Shown here: positions 45,161-54,178 of the stretch, one piece after another
Layout of the letters: the number at the start of each line of letters is the position of its first letter
Position numbering within the stretch: the stretch's first letter is position 1
NCBI RefSeq assembly: GCF_018310695.1
Contig: NZ_JAGXCY010000023.1
Coordinates: forward strand, 22,353-86,352
DNA length: 64,000 nt
Direction of reading: 5' to 3'
Source: Paenibacillus sp. Marseille-Q4541
GTDB taxonomy: Bacteria; Bacillota; Bacilli; Paenibacillales; Paenibacillaceae
The notes under the pieces: model-generated
The model's database searches: none
Told to the model about the DNA's origin: nothing
What the model saw: the letters and a program-made list of their open reading frames with translations, nothing else
Made by a program: the position numbers and the translations under genes

Positions 45161-46255
45161 TTAGTTTTTCATTTCTCTAATGATTTCCTGTGCTTTTCTC
45201 TCACTATCATAGTCTGAAGATTGTGCTTCTTTATAACCTTCGTGGCTGTATACAGCAATTACTTTTTTACCTTCTTCCGTTTGTGCGATGGAGATGAAAG
45301 CATTTTGAAGTGCGGTTTTAAGATCATCATTCATGATCGAGCTGTTCTTGCTAACGCTAATCGTATCATTGTAAATTCCTTGAGTTACGGCGATTACATT
45401 TGTTTCGTCCCAAATCGAACCGGAGCGATTGAATTCCTTCGTCCATTGTTCGTTATAATCTCGTCTTGCATCTGCGAAAGCTACGATAACATCAACTTGT
45501 TCAGCCGCTAGACGGGCAAAGGAGCTACCGTAAGAATCTGATGTAACTACGTGCGCTAGATCAGTAATGCTTTTATTAAAGTTTTCTTGAAGCCATAGTG
45601 TAGGGTAAATATATCCGGCAGAGGAGGAGGTGGACATTACAGCCCAATTCGCATCGTTTAATTCTTCCCATGTCAGATTCTCACCTTTGTTAACTTTCTC
45701 AGCTAATGCCTGTCCTTTAGCAGAAGGACCTGCGATGAATAGGGAACGATAATAGGTTGCCTGATCGCTTGTCGGTTCAGTTGGCTTGTTATCGTTCCAG
45801 TCTTTAGCAAGTTCGGAGTCATTAGACAATCCTGCTCGCGTTGCGGTTAAGATAACATCAGCTCCATCATCGTATAGAGCATAAGTTCCACCCGGTACGA
45901 ATCCGATGTCCGTCGTTCCTGCGGTCAAAGCTTCACCCACGGCTTCATATGTAGTGCCTACATCAATGCTAATTTCTCCAACATTGAAACCTTCAGTTGC
46001 TAGTTGGTTCTTTAGCAATTCTTTTAGCGGATCCGTTGCCGTAATAATTTCATCTGGATCTTTAGATGGAACAAAGCTGATTTTCAGCTTCTCAATATCC
46101 TTTGAATCTGTACCTGAACTACTCGAGTTGTTATCAGCATTTTGTGAAGTTGCTGGGGAAGATACGCTTTGCGATGAACTGCTGCTAGTTCCACAACCCG
46201 CAATGAGCGCGATGACCAAAGTGAATAAGGTGAAAAGCATGATTCTTTTTTTCAA
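45161..46255 (-). CDS. phnD: Phosphonate-type periplasmic-binding lipoprotein (PhnD)
   Basis: The 364-residue lipoprotein has a signal peptide and lipobox ALIAGCG, followed by a Ser-rich linker and a PhnD body (KLKISFVPSKDPDEI, GTTDIGFVPGGTYAL and VDVIVAFADARRDY). A TTG at 46255 is the probable start: GGGGG stands 7 bp before it and the signal peptide then begins KKRIMLFTLF. The in-frame ATG at 46312 would add 19 non-signal residues. It is the first gene of the phn operon and captures the ligand for import. Confidence 0.85.
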   Translation of the reverse strand: MKKRIMLFTLFTLVIALIAGCGTSSSSSQSVSSPATSQNADNNSSSSGTDSKDIEKLKISFVPSKDPDEIITATDPLKELLKNQLATEGFNVGEISIDVGTTYEAVGEALTAGTTDIGFVPGGTYALYDDGADVILTATRAGLSNDSELAKDWNDNKPTEPTSDQATYYRSLFIAGPSAKGQALAEKVNKGENLTWEELNDANWAVMSTSSSAGYIYPTLWLQENFNKSITDLAHVVTSDSYGSSFARLAAEQVDVIVAFADARRDYNEQWTKEFNRSGSIWDETNVIAVTQGIYNDTISVSKNSSIMNDDLKTALQNAFISIAQTEEGKKVIAVYSHEGYKEAQSSDYDSERKAQEIIREMKN

Positions 46256-47030
46256 TTCATTACCCCCGATAAAATTATTAGTGTTCAAAAAGCGGAGAAC
46301 ACGCTCGCTCAAACTTATTGTAGAATTCCTTTGTTCGTAATTTATAAACGTCGTGTCAAACTAATAATAAATTTGTGGGATATTCTTATGTTTTTATCAG
46401 AAAGAGTCTTATTATAAAGTTTTTTTACATTAAGCAAATAATTCTGCACTTCAAGAGTCGGTTAATACTACAGCGGATTGAGGAGGTGTGTGTTAGAGGA
46501 CGTATCGAAGAAATGCTGAATATAAATTCAAAAAAATGGTAAAATATGAAAGGGATACTGAACTGATTATCGGGATTAGTTAGAACAGTCGGTAATTATG
46601 TATGTGGGCAAGGAATTTAAGGAAAGGATTAGAGTATCAAGGTCGATTTTATTATATATAGATTAAGGGGATATAAGTAATAAGTGACAATGAGTTAGAT
46701 ATTAATATTAGGAACCAATGCAATGATTACTTAAAATTAACATAATAACTAGTGATGAATTTGTTATGGAGAATTATCATTGTTTAATTAGCTATCGTGA
46801 AAAAATAGACAAAAAAGTGATCGCTCTAAAATTATTTTGGGTTTAAGTTGACTAAGGATTCGAGTAAGTTTTACAAACTACAATACAAAGAAGTACAGGA
46901 ATTGAAGTGAAAGTGAAGTAAGGAAAGTTGAGAAATAGAACAGTCAAAGGAACAACTTAATAAATAAAAAAATACCTTTTGTTTCTTACATTTTCACAAA
47001 ACCCGTATTTTGTACATATGTATAGAAGAT
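46256..47030. other. AT-rich gene-free stretch at the edge of the accessory region
   Basis: The interval between phnD and the CoiA-like gene is AT-rich, has frequent stops in all frames and no ORF with a convincing SD beyond about 25 codons (for example at 46768-46848). GGAGGTG at 46482-46488 is followed only by a 9-codon ORF. The phn promoter must lie near its left end. The composition change marks the left boundary of the accessory region. Confidence 0.4.
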
Positions 47031-47774
47031 TTATTTAGCTCTACTCTCTAGCACAAAATAATCAAACGTTCTGCACTTTCTTACTCTAACACTAGATATT
47101 GGGATAGAGTTTTCTCTTGGTTCATGATAAGTGAAGTATTGCGTCCTATTATACCCACCCACCATGGTGGTTCTTGGTGTTTTAATGTAGTTAAATTCAA
47201 TAGATAACTCGGACTTCTCCAAATCAAGAAAGTACAAAAGACCTGTTTTATCGTAAATATGTTCATCGAATTTAACTGTTCTTCTGGCATCTGTAAAATC
47301 CCTAGCTGACGAGAACTTCATAAACTTAGCCTTGTCAAAAATCCAGAAATCTTGTATGTCAACAGACTCATATAAGTTGTGGCGCTCTTCCCACTGGGCA
47401 ATGGTCATTTGACTGTGTTGAAACTCGAAAGCCCACTTTACTCCAGCATACACACCATCTTTATGCTCTACATAAACATCTGCTATTTGTCCAGTGGCGG
47501 GTATATGCATTTCATATTGCACAAATGCAGTAGGAAACATACCCCTTAGCCATTCATACAGAATGGCCTTTCCCTTTATATGGCTTTTTGTTTCAGGCTC
47601 GTGACCAACAAATTTACATTCTGCCACACGATGTGCAAAATGGGATGTGTTAACGGTACCATTCTTGAATATTACATCTCCCCCACAGTTAGGGCAAAAT
47701 ATTTGATGTGCCTTTACCAATTTAGCGACATTATTGAATTCCATAGTATTCATTGAATTTTTTATTGAATTCAT
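47031..47774 (-). CDS. CoiA-like nuclease (zinc finger plus PD-(D/E)XK-type domain)
   Basis: A protein of about 247 residues. It opens with a zinc-ribbon pair (FCPNCGGDVIFKNG) and the HFAH motif. A PD-(D/E)XK-like nuclease domain follows, with EPETKSHIKGKAILYEWL, the catalytic GQIADVYVE and WAFEFQHSQMTIAQWEERHNLY (Asp then Glu-x-Gln). This is the competence-protein CoiA nuclease family. The start is uncertain: ATGs at 47798, 47774, 47753 and 47744 are in frame and none has a good SD. All lie near or inside the end of the helicase gene, so it is probably translationally coupled. Together with that helicase it suggests DNA processing or phage defence rather than competence. Confidence 0.7.
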   Translation of the reverse strand: MNSIKNSMNTMEFNNVAKLVKAHQIFCPNCGGDVIFKNGTVNTSHFAHRVAECKFVGHEPETKSHIKGKAILYEWLRGMFPTAFVQYEMHIPATGQIADVYVEHKDGVYAGVKWAFEFQHSQMTIAQWEERHNLYESVDIQDFWIFDKAKFMKFSSARDFTDARRTVKFDEHIYDKTGLLYFLDLEKSELSIEFNYIKTPRTTMVGGYNRTQYFTYHEPRENSIPISSVRVRKCRTFDYFVLESRAK

Positions 47775-49623
47775 TCTTGAAAGAAACAAATTGGCCAATT
47801 CCAGAAGAATTCCACAAAATAAAGAATGGTTTTACTTTATTCGTCGTTTTTTTCTCATCACCACGTTTGTCACATTTTGTTATAAACAATTGCTCGATTG
47901 CTCTAGATATTGCAACAAAGAAAGTGCAAAGCTCTTCATCAATATTGTCTCCAAAGAAAGCATCATCCTCCAATCCAATAAGAAAGACCACCTTATATTC
48001 TAATCCTTTGCTTTTGTGGATTGACATTACTGGTATTGAATGCAATCCTTTAAATCTTTCAATCGAATATACCCAATCAGTACAAGTTTCATATTCAATC
48101 CACAATAGATTTACATAGTTTTTAATTAGAGTATCCAAATATGCATTATTATATTGTCTGTATAATCCTCTTAGTCTTTCCCGATCCAGATAGTTAAGTA
48201 TATCTAAGGCTAAAAGGTACAATTCGCCTTCATTAGTTATACTCGCCATTTTTAACTCTAGCGTTTTTAGGTAGCTAATAAAGTTACTCTCAAGTGTTTG
48301 TTGAACAATATTGGAGGTCCTTGAATTGTAACCATGTAGTTGCCTTAAAACCTTAATTATAAATGTCCATTCATCAGGAGCTTTGATTGGTAATGCTAAC
48401 AATATAATAGATTGTATAATCTGTATAACATCTTCCTTTAATAACGTTTGATACTTTTCTTCTACTCGTGCATGAATATGATTGCGTTCTAACATATCCA
48501 TTATTTCTTTAGTATATATTGCAGGTAATTTTCTGGTTAAAATACAGATGTCATTTGGTGATAACGACTCATACTCAATGAGTTCTTTGATTTTCTGACT
48601 TACAACCAAAGATTCTTCTTTTTCATTCTCGAACCCCCAAACCTCTGATATTCCATCTTCAGCAGACCATCGATCATTAGGAGTTATTATTATATCTTGA
48701 CCAGTCATACTTTTAATTATTGGTTATTGAATTGAAACAAGCTTTGGGGCTGATCGATGATTGACTAAAAGAGTTTCATTAACTGCATTAAATTCACTTG
48801 TAAAACGTTCAAATATATTGTCAGCGGCTCCCGCCCAAACCATTACACGTTGTTTTTTATCTCCAACAGCAGTTAGAATATTTCCCTGATCTCTGAAGGC
48901 GCTCTTTATCAGATCATAATGATGCTCAGGTGTATCCTGGAATTCATCTAAAAAAACATGACCAAATGTAAGTTGTAAAGAACTTCTAACTGAAGGATTG
49001 TTTCTCACAATATATTCTGCTAGACGCGCAATTATTGGAAAAGTTAATTTTGGTTGTAGGTTATCGTTTCCTTTTAGCAAAATGGGTAGAACTTTTCTAG
49101 CAATATCACCGTACTCAGTATCTACAAATGGAAGTTTGTATTGTACTAAATAAGTATTAATATAAAAACGATATGAGTCTCTGTCCCAAAGGATACTTCG
49201 ATGCCCAGCGGCTATATAAGCTTGTTTCACATCCTCACTTGTTCCGATTTCATAATCAATTGATGGCTTAAGTTCTGGTGGTAGTAAATCACAAAACTGG
49301 TCAACGATTAATTTAGCAAAAGCATCATACGTACGAGAAATAAAACGTTTGGATAGGGTTTCCCCACATCTTACATGTACCCTCTCCTCTAAATTTTTGG
49401 CAGCATCAACTTTATAACTAAGTGCAAGTAATTGTCTCGGGAAAATTAATTTGTTCGTTGTTAACAAAAATGAGGCTTTTTGTGCCAAAAGTTCAGTCTT
49501 TCCGGCGCCTGGTCCAGCAGAAATCAATGTATTAACTTCTGATTTAATTTTTCTTATACTAGTTGAATCAAAAGACATATTATCAGCTGGCGTCCAATCA
49601 TCACTTTTCATATACCTATACAT
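47731..49623 (-). pseudogene. UvrD/PcrA-like superfamily 1 helicase interrupted by an in-frame UAA
   Basis: The two halves, 49623-48724 (299 residues) and 48708-47731 (325 residues), are in the same frame and separated by one TAA at 48726-48724 plus five sense codons. Restored, the protein has about 630 residues. The N-half has Walker A SAGPGAGKTELL, motif II FLDEFQDTPEHHYD, motif III VGDKKQRVMVWAG and motif IV LVNHRSAPKL. The C-half has motif V IHKSKGLEYKVVFLIGLEDD and motif VI FFVAISRAIEQLFIT. The stop falls just after motif IV, so neither half alone would be a normal helicase. It may be inactivated, read through, or work as split parts. The ATG overlaps the stop of an upstream gene remnant by 8 bp, and the CoiA-like gene follows. 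Confidence 0.75.
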
Positions 49624-49765
49624 TTGATTGTTCCTTTATATTAAGTTCTTCTTTGATCTTGTTGGCCATTTTAATAAATATTTCGGGAAGCCTAGCCTTA
49701 ATAACATCATCATCTGTTTTAGAGAGGACTCTCATGTGCGTTGAAGGTTTGCCGCGATATAGGAT
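49616..49765 (-). pseudogene. Cut-off C-terminus of the gene that preceded the helicase
   Basis: A frame of 49 residues with no start (RGKPSTHMRVLSKTDDD and onward to KEELNIKEQSNV) ends at a TAG that overlaps the helicase ATG by 8 bp, the arrangement of coupled operon genes. Its left part abruptly joins at 49765/49766 to sequence duplicated from the 56.5-kb kinase gene. The 5' portion of the gene is therefore lost. Position before a UvrD-like helicase would suit an OLD-type nuclease such as GajA of Gabija, but the remaining tail is too short to identify. Confidence 0.55.
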
Positions 49766-49851
49766 AGCTGAGGGAATTGTCTGCCGATCAGCGTCCGCGC
49801 CTGCTCTTCGTTAACCTCCCACTCCGCATCCCATACATTCGTTCCTCCCAT
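49732..49851 (-). pseudogene. Truncated duplicate of the aminoglycoside-phosphotransferase-like gene start
   Basis: The first 30 codons (from MGGTNVWDAEWE to FPQLS) repeat the kinase gene at 55666-56580 with one substitution (Ile to Val). The frame then runs into foreign sequence and stops at a TGA after 39 codons. It is a chimeric fragment produced by the duplication that ends at 49766. No functional product is expected. Confidence 0.75.
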
Positions 49852-49931
49852 GAATTGTCTGCCTCCTCGTTCCTTACGTTATTTAGATGTTTACATTCCT
49901 TGGAAGTTACGCATAACTGCCCGTTAGCTTA
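49766..49931. repeat. 166-bp duplication, copy 1 (other copy 56495-56660)
   Basis: The two copies differ at only three of 166 positions by my reading. They contain the 5' end of a kinase gene, its upstream region and a recombination-site-like motif. Similarity ends exactly within that motif at GTTAGCTTA on the right, and inside coding sequence on the left. Confidence 0.85.
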
Positions 49932-49992
49932 GCAGGCTGCCGATAATTTCGGCAGCCTGTTTTCATGGTGCTATAGTGTCCCGTTAGCTTAA
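49907..49992. repeat. Paired-site module 1: core site, terminator hairpin, core site
   Basis: Site 1 ends CTGCCCGTTAGCTTA at 49931 and site 2 ends TGTCCCGTTAGCTTAA at 49992. Between them CAGGCTGCCGA and TCGGCAGCCTG form a perfect stem followed by TTTT. The stop codon of the acetyltransferase gene to the right lies inside site 2. Confidence 0.75.
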
Positions 49993-50433
49993 CTCTAGGA
50001 AATGGGTTTCATATTGTGAATCAACCTTATTCGAAAATCCGATAGAGCGATAAAATAAATCAGCACCAGAATTATCAGTCTTTAATACAAGCATTAGATA
50101 GTGATTTTGGGCTTCCGCAATAACCGAATCCATTAGCAGTCGTCCTATACCAAATCTACGAGCACTTGGCGAGACATACAGCCGACGAACACGACCAACC
50201 TTTTTACTATCTGTAAAGGGGGCTTGATTCAATCCGCAAACCCCTAAAATTTCACTGTTTTTAATAACGAGAAAGAGGGCTTCCCCGTTCTTATCGAATT
50301 TATTTGTTCCAGCTTTATAGTCGGTCACCAACCGTTCGAGGTGAAGGAACCCTTCGCTCTTGCTCTCGCCAACTAACTTCATTAACTTATGGGTATCTAG
50401 ATGCTTCACTTTTGCTATTAAACATTCATTCAC
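49984..50433 (-). CDS. GNAT-family N-acetyltransferase
   Basis: A 149-residue acetyltransferase with the acetyl-CoA-binding motif A at about residues 82-104 (VRRLYVSPSARRFGIGRLL) and motif B near the end (GADLFYRSIGFSNK). It is a typical small GNAT enzyme that could acetylate an antibiotic, amine or protein N-terminus. Its TAA stop is provided by the site motif of module 1, so the gene and the site are directly abutted. The start is the ATG at 50433 with a GGGGATGA upstream. Substrate unknown. Confidence 0.8.
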   Translation of the reverse strand: MNECLIAKVKHLDTHKLMKLVGESKSEGFLHLERLVTDYKAGTNKFDKNGEALFLVIKNSEILGVCGLNQAPFTDSKKVGRVRRLYVSPSARRFGIGRLLMDSVIAEAQNHYLMLVLKTDNSGADLFYRSIGFSNKVDSQYETHFLELS

Positions 50434-50687
50434 TTAAGTCATCCCCCGTAAATCTTTTCTAACGCTGCAACCTTGTAACTCTAATTTGAATATTATTTTT
50501 GCAAAGGGTATGCTCCTTCCTTTATGGAAATTCAAAAAAAAGAGAACACATATCAAGTCAAATAGTTGTCTCCCTTTATTCTAGAGAATCGTCCAATGCC
50601 ATGTTGAGCACTTCTTTTTCTATTTTTTTTAAAATCATCTTTTCCATTATCTAGATATTAGATACTGCTGTGATCTCTATTGGACTC

Positions 50688-51449
50688 TCAGTCAGTTGAG
50701 TCCGGTGAAATCACGTCCCACTTTCCGAAAATCGTCAAACCTGCCGCTTTAGCCAGCGACGTAGACGCCTGGTTATCGATCTGACATCGGTACTGGGGTT
50801 CGTATCCCTGATCATAGGCGTACTTGCAGATTGAAAGCACTACTTTGCGGGCGTGACCTTTACCCCTAAAGGGCGTCAGAGTCAGTACGCCGAGATCCGC
50901 AATTTGCGTCTGGTTCTTCCAGGGATACATGCTCGCGGCGCTGACTAGACGGTTTTGCTCAAAAGAGCCGAATACTGCCCAGTGATCTAATTCCACATAA
51001 GCGTCATCTAAGTCTTGTTCCGAGGCCGAGGACTTGAACACGGAGAAAAGTGCATCATCTTGCTCTGTTAACCGGCGCAAGTCACCTTCCAGATTTTCTT
51101 GCAGCAATACGTTCTTTTCAGCTTCTGAATAATAAAAAAGATAATCTGCTCCATGCAGAGTCACTCCCACTTCATTCAATTTCCGCCGAAAGGTCAGCTC
51201 AGATAGGTCTTGTCGTTGATCAAGGCCTGCCTTTTCGGCCAGCGCAGGCGTCAAGACCGCCATAACCCGACCGTCAGCGGTTTCCAGTACCATAACCCGA
51301 CTGTTTTCGCTCAGATCAGGGCTAATGGCGAGAGTAAAGGCTTCATCGCTATAGATGACATCACCGTTAAAAAATTGTGCACGCCAAAAGTCAGTTATTG
51401 TTTTTGAAAATATAGGCATATGGTTTACTCTACTTTGTTCAATTGTCAT
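50688..51449 (-). CDS. GNAT-family N-acetyltransferase, two-domain type
   Basis: This 253-residue protein has an N-terminal domain of about 130 residues and a C-terminal GNAT fold with ADLGVLTLTPFRGKGHARKV and YEPQYRCQIDNQASTSLAKAAG. The closing stretch GLTIFGKWDVI is characteristic of the GNAT_acetyltran group that includes ZmaR-type self-resistance enzymes. AAGGAAGTG precedes the ATG. A GGACTC/GAGTCC stem spans the stop. No site motif separates it clearly from the preceding acetyltransferase, apart from a half-site-like TCTAACGCTGC at 50458. Confidence 0.75.
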   Translation of the reverse strand: MTIEQSRVNHMPIFSKTITDFWRAQFFNGDVIYSDEAFTLAISPDLSENSRVMVLETADGRVMAVLTPALAEKAGLDQRQDLSELTFRRKLNEVGVTLHGADYLFYYSEAEKNVLLQENLEGDLRRLTEQDDALFSVFKSSASEQDLDDAYVELDHWAVFGSFEQNRLVSAASMYPWKNQTQIADLGVLTLTPFRGKGHARKVVLSICKYAYDQGYEPQYRCQIDNQASTSLAKAAGLTIFGKWDVISPDSTD

Positions 51450-51673
51450 TAGATCACTTCCTTATTCATTTGTAACTATTCAAATAGTATCAAAGTAAAT
51501 AAGAGTCAAGTAGAGAATATTTAATTATAATCGAATTTGAATCCGTTAAAAATAGCTGAATGTATAGCCGATAGATAGAGAGCTTTTATCCTCTCTATTA
51601 GTTTCTGTCCCATCCTACTCCTCCCAGTAACAGTCAATATATAAATCCAGTCATCCAAAATAGTGTTAACATA

Positions 51674-51818
51674 TTGGAACTATCCTGCCGGTTAGCTTAA
51701 CGAATTACGGGTGAAAATCGATTAGATTCATGCCTAATCGGTAATCGGACCATGTTCTTGTCCTTTACGGCAATCGGTACAAGTTCTTGTCTTTGGCTCG
51801 GGACAAGAACTTGTACCG
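51674..51818. repeat. Type II structured repeat, copy a
   Basis: It begins with a core site (GGAACTATC, CTGCCG, GTTAGCTTAA, ending 51700). It continues through CGATTAG/CTAATCG and ends in a perfect 17-bp inverted repeat: CGGTACAAGTTCTTGTC at 51775-51791 and its complement at 51802-51818. The downstream AGCCGCT terminator seen in other copies is replaced here by an unrelated hairpin. Confidence 0.75.
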
Positions 51819-51862
51819 TATGTCGTAACTTTCCCCTTTTCTTTCATCAGCCAAACAAAAAA

Positions 51863-52150
51863 TAAAAACCCGTTGGTGAATTAATCATCAACAGGTTTTA
51901 AAAATTTAATTTTTTAACATATTGATCAACCGATTTTTGGAGTTGGATATTCTCATCATTTGGTTTGCTCATGACGATCATTGCAATTTTCTGAGGTGTT
52001 AGATATGTTTGCCATTGGCATTATCACATTTTAGTTCATTCCAAACAACCCATTCTGCCTCTGGTAATAATGCAGAAGGAAAGCATGGTTTGTCAGGGTA
52101 ACATAATACAGGAATCGTGAAATCCATAGCTTTAATTCCTATCAGGCATG
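51863..52150 (-). pseudogene. Frameshifted gene remnant with its own terminator
   Basis: On the minus strand a coding-like frame (AMDFTIPVLCYPDKPCF, LLPEAEWVVWNELKCDNANGK) must shift once near 52010 to continue as TPQKIAMIVMSKPNDEN and DQYVKKLNF, ending at a TAA at 51900-51898. AACCTGTTG and CAACGGGTT at 51863-51897 form a terminator after the stop. The start is missing or decayed. About 85 residues are recoverable; the family is not recognised. Confidence 0.45.
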
Positions 52151-52206
52151 TACCATTCCCGACCGATTAACAAGCCCCTAATATCTTTGATTTATATTAA
52201 CACATA

Positions 52207-52300
52207 TTGAAAGAGCTCTGCCTAATAGCTTAAGAGGAACAACTGCCGTGGTAGCAAATGTTCTTGGATTTTTCTAAACCAACGTGTCACGTTAGTTGAA
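52207..52300. repeat. Paired-site module 3
   Basis: A degenerate site (TTGAAAGAGCT, CTGCC, TAATAGCTTAA) at 52207-52233 and a second (CCAACGTGTCACGTTAGTTGAA) ending at 52300 flank 40 bp with a CTGCC/GGTAG stem. Confidence 0.6.
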
Positions 52301-52457
52301 TGATTAACAACGAGTATTCAATAAGTTTTTTCAGCAATTTCGCCGAATCATTTATATATCCTCCCAGTGACTCAGCATCTGCAGGTACTTTCTTTCGCAA
52401 TCCACTACGATAAAAGAATGGGTTATCGAGTATTAAGATAGCTGAAAATAAGCTATT
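52287..52457 (-). pseudogene. C-terminal gene remnant ending in a site motif
   Basis: An open minus-strand frame of 56 residues with no start (LDNPFFYRSGLRKKVPADAE, YINDSAKLLKKLIEYS) reads into the core site at 52300, and its TGA stop lies inside that site. It looks like the tail of a lost gene whose 3' end abutted the site, as in the intact acetyltransferase unit. Family unknown. Confidence 0.35.
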
Positions 52458-52811
52458 CTATGTGATGAATTTAGGAATTGATTTTTTTCCAAAAAAGGTT
52501 ATTTTAAAGACAGCTTAGTGATAAGAGCAAGTTCCTGACACGAAGGGAGATGTTTTTAATCGCAACTACTTATATGGTGGTTTCGTCTTAAACTGAATAG
52601 TAGGCATATGCGAAAAAGCGGGAAAACACCCGGATTATTTGGTATGCCATCCAAAGTAACCTTTCGTGAATATTGCTGTTTGCAGATACGAGAAGGTCGT
52701 ATCTTTTTGATGCGTCCTGATGCCGCCGCGCGACAGCAGCTTCTTTAGAGGCTGCTTGTCCGTGGCATTTTTACGTCCAAAAAACAACATTAAAGGAGCT
52801 AACAAAAAAAC
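52458..52811. other. Gap with no supportable gene
   Basis: Between the remnant and the next gene there are only short frames. A minus-strand ORF at 52635-52859 has no SD and low-complexity content, so I leave it out. CGTATCTTT near 52700 and GCAGCTTCTTTAGAGGCTGC at 52736 give minor hairpins. Confidence 0.3.
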
Positions 52812-52910
52812 ATGATGGATTTGAAAACCTATGGTTATACAGAAATAAACGCAATTCAAGGCGGTTTATTAACCGGCAGGGTTACGGAGGTTGGAAAAAA
52901 TGAACATTAA
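52812..52910 (+). pseudogene. Short N-terminal fragment resembling RsgA, overlapping the kinase start
   Basis: AAAGGAG at 52791-52797 precedes an ATG pair that opens 32 codons. MDLKTYGYTE and GRVTEVGKN resemble the first residues of ribosome-associated GTPase RsgA. The frame stops at 52910, 8 codons after the RsgA-like match, and overlaps the start of the following phosphotransferase. It may be a truncated gene or may act as a leader peptide coupling translation. Confidence 0.3.
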
Positions 52911-53915
52911 TCCCCAAACGCTGATCCATGCCTTAAAACAACAGTTCAAGAAGAATATTATCTCGGCCGATAGCCAAACCATGCCATTACAGGGTGGTAC
53001 TGTGGGGAATGTGTACCTGGTAACCGGGAGCGTCGAAACCGCAGGTGGAAAAAAACGCCGTACCGTATTGTACTGAAAATTCAGAAAAAATGGGAACGTT
53101 ACAACGATCAGAATTCCTGGCGCCGAGAATATGATCTCTATATGTCTGACTTGGGAGCGACATTCTCAGATGCCTTGCGTTGGCCCGTATGTTATCACGC
53201 CGAGATGAATACCGAAGAAGATGAATTCCAGCTATGGCTGGAATATATCGATGGTGTAACAGGTTTAGACTTGACCGGTGACATGTATGAACAGGCTGCG
53301 TTGGAGTTAGGACGCTTACAAGGTAAGCTACATGCGAAACAGCCCCCTGCACTGCAGAATCTGACCAACTTGAGCCATGCGAATCTTATGAAAAATACAT
53401 ATCTGCATTGTCGGTCATGGCCAGTCGTTTACGATTATATACGATCAGAGGACTGCGAATTCCCGCAACACGTACGGCAAATGATCATTGATATCGATGA
53501 TCGCGCAGACGAAATACTTGCTCGCATTGAGCAATTGCCCCTCGTGCTATGCCACCGGGACTTCTGGGTGAACAACCTGATCTATGCCGACGGAAACATC
53601 GCGCTTATCGACTGGGATACATCCGGATGGGGCTATTTGGGCGAGGACCTCGCAAGCCTGATTGCGGATGAAGATGAAGCAGATATTGATCACATGGTTG
53701 AATGCTACCAGCGGTGTGTTCCCGCGTATTACAAAGGCTTTTCGGAATATGCATATGCCCCCCCTGTTGCCGACCATTGCGTCTACGAAATGATTCTTCT
53801 CGTATTCGGGTACAGGCTTGTGGAGAGGTATCTCCACACAGAGGATGATGACGAGAAGACGAAGCCTGCCCATATGCTCCAAAAAATCTATGAAATGAAT
53901 ACCTTCCCTGCATAG
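52900..53915 (+). pseudogene. Aminoglycoside-phosphotransferase-like kinase with a frameshift in an A run
   Basis: GGAGG 9 bp before ATG 52900 starts a frame that ends after 58 codons. The +2 frame continues the family match without a gap (from PYRIVLKIQKKWERYND). The join is a run of seven A at 53049-53055; eight would restore GGKKTPYRIVLK and a protein of 338 residues. Catalytic motifs are intact: LVLCHRDFWVNNLIYADG and ALIDWDTSGWGYLGEDLASL. It may be a pseudogene, a slippage-expressed gene or a sequencing error. It is the only plus-strand enzyme gene in the array. A terminator follows. Confidence 0.7.
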
Positions 53916-53930
53916 GGTTGACTCTAAAAA

Positions 53931-53977
53931 AAGAAACTCCGAACACCCTTGAATGTAGTAGGTTTTCGGAGTTTCTT
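53931..53977. terminator. Terminator after the frameshifted kinase
   Basis: AAGAAACTCCGAA pairs perfectly with TTCGGAGTTTCTT across a 21-bp loop. Confidence 0.75.
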
Positions 53978-54146
53978 ACATGTCCGATTTCGATCATTTC
54001 CGGCGGCTTGCTCGTCGTGTCTAGAAGACGTTGATCATTCCATTCGGTGAATTGACAAACGTTAACGGCGTCACCTCGGAAGCTCCGAATGAAAACTTGC
54101 TGTTAGACACAAGGCGGTGAACCATATGTTATTTTCAAATATTTGG

Positions 54147-54173
54147 GTTGAGCTAACCTGCCCGTTAGCGTAA
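54147..54173. repeat. Single core site (site 6)
   Basis: TTGAGCTAAC, CTGCCC, GTTAGCGTAA: the arms pair at 8 of 10 positions around a 6-bp centre. It lies 5 bp from the stop of the kinase gene on its right. Confidence 0.75.
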
Positions 54174-54178
54174 TATGA

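Noticed and set aside
46256..47030. tRNA or integration attachment site at the left edge of the accessory region
   Set aside because: I found no cloverleaf and no direct repeat matching the right end, so the boundary mechanism is not visible.
49563..49814. 83-codon plus-strand ORF across the duplication junction
   Set aside because: It is antisense to the helicase start and to the duplicated kinase fragment and has no SD; an accidental frame.
52635..52859. 74-codon minus-strand ORF
   Set aside because: No SD, it overlaps the leader of the kinase on the other strand, and its content does not look coding.
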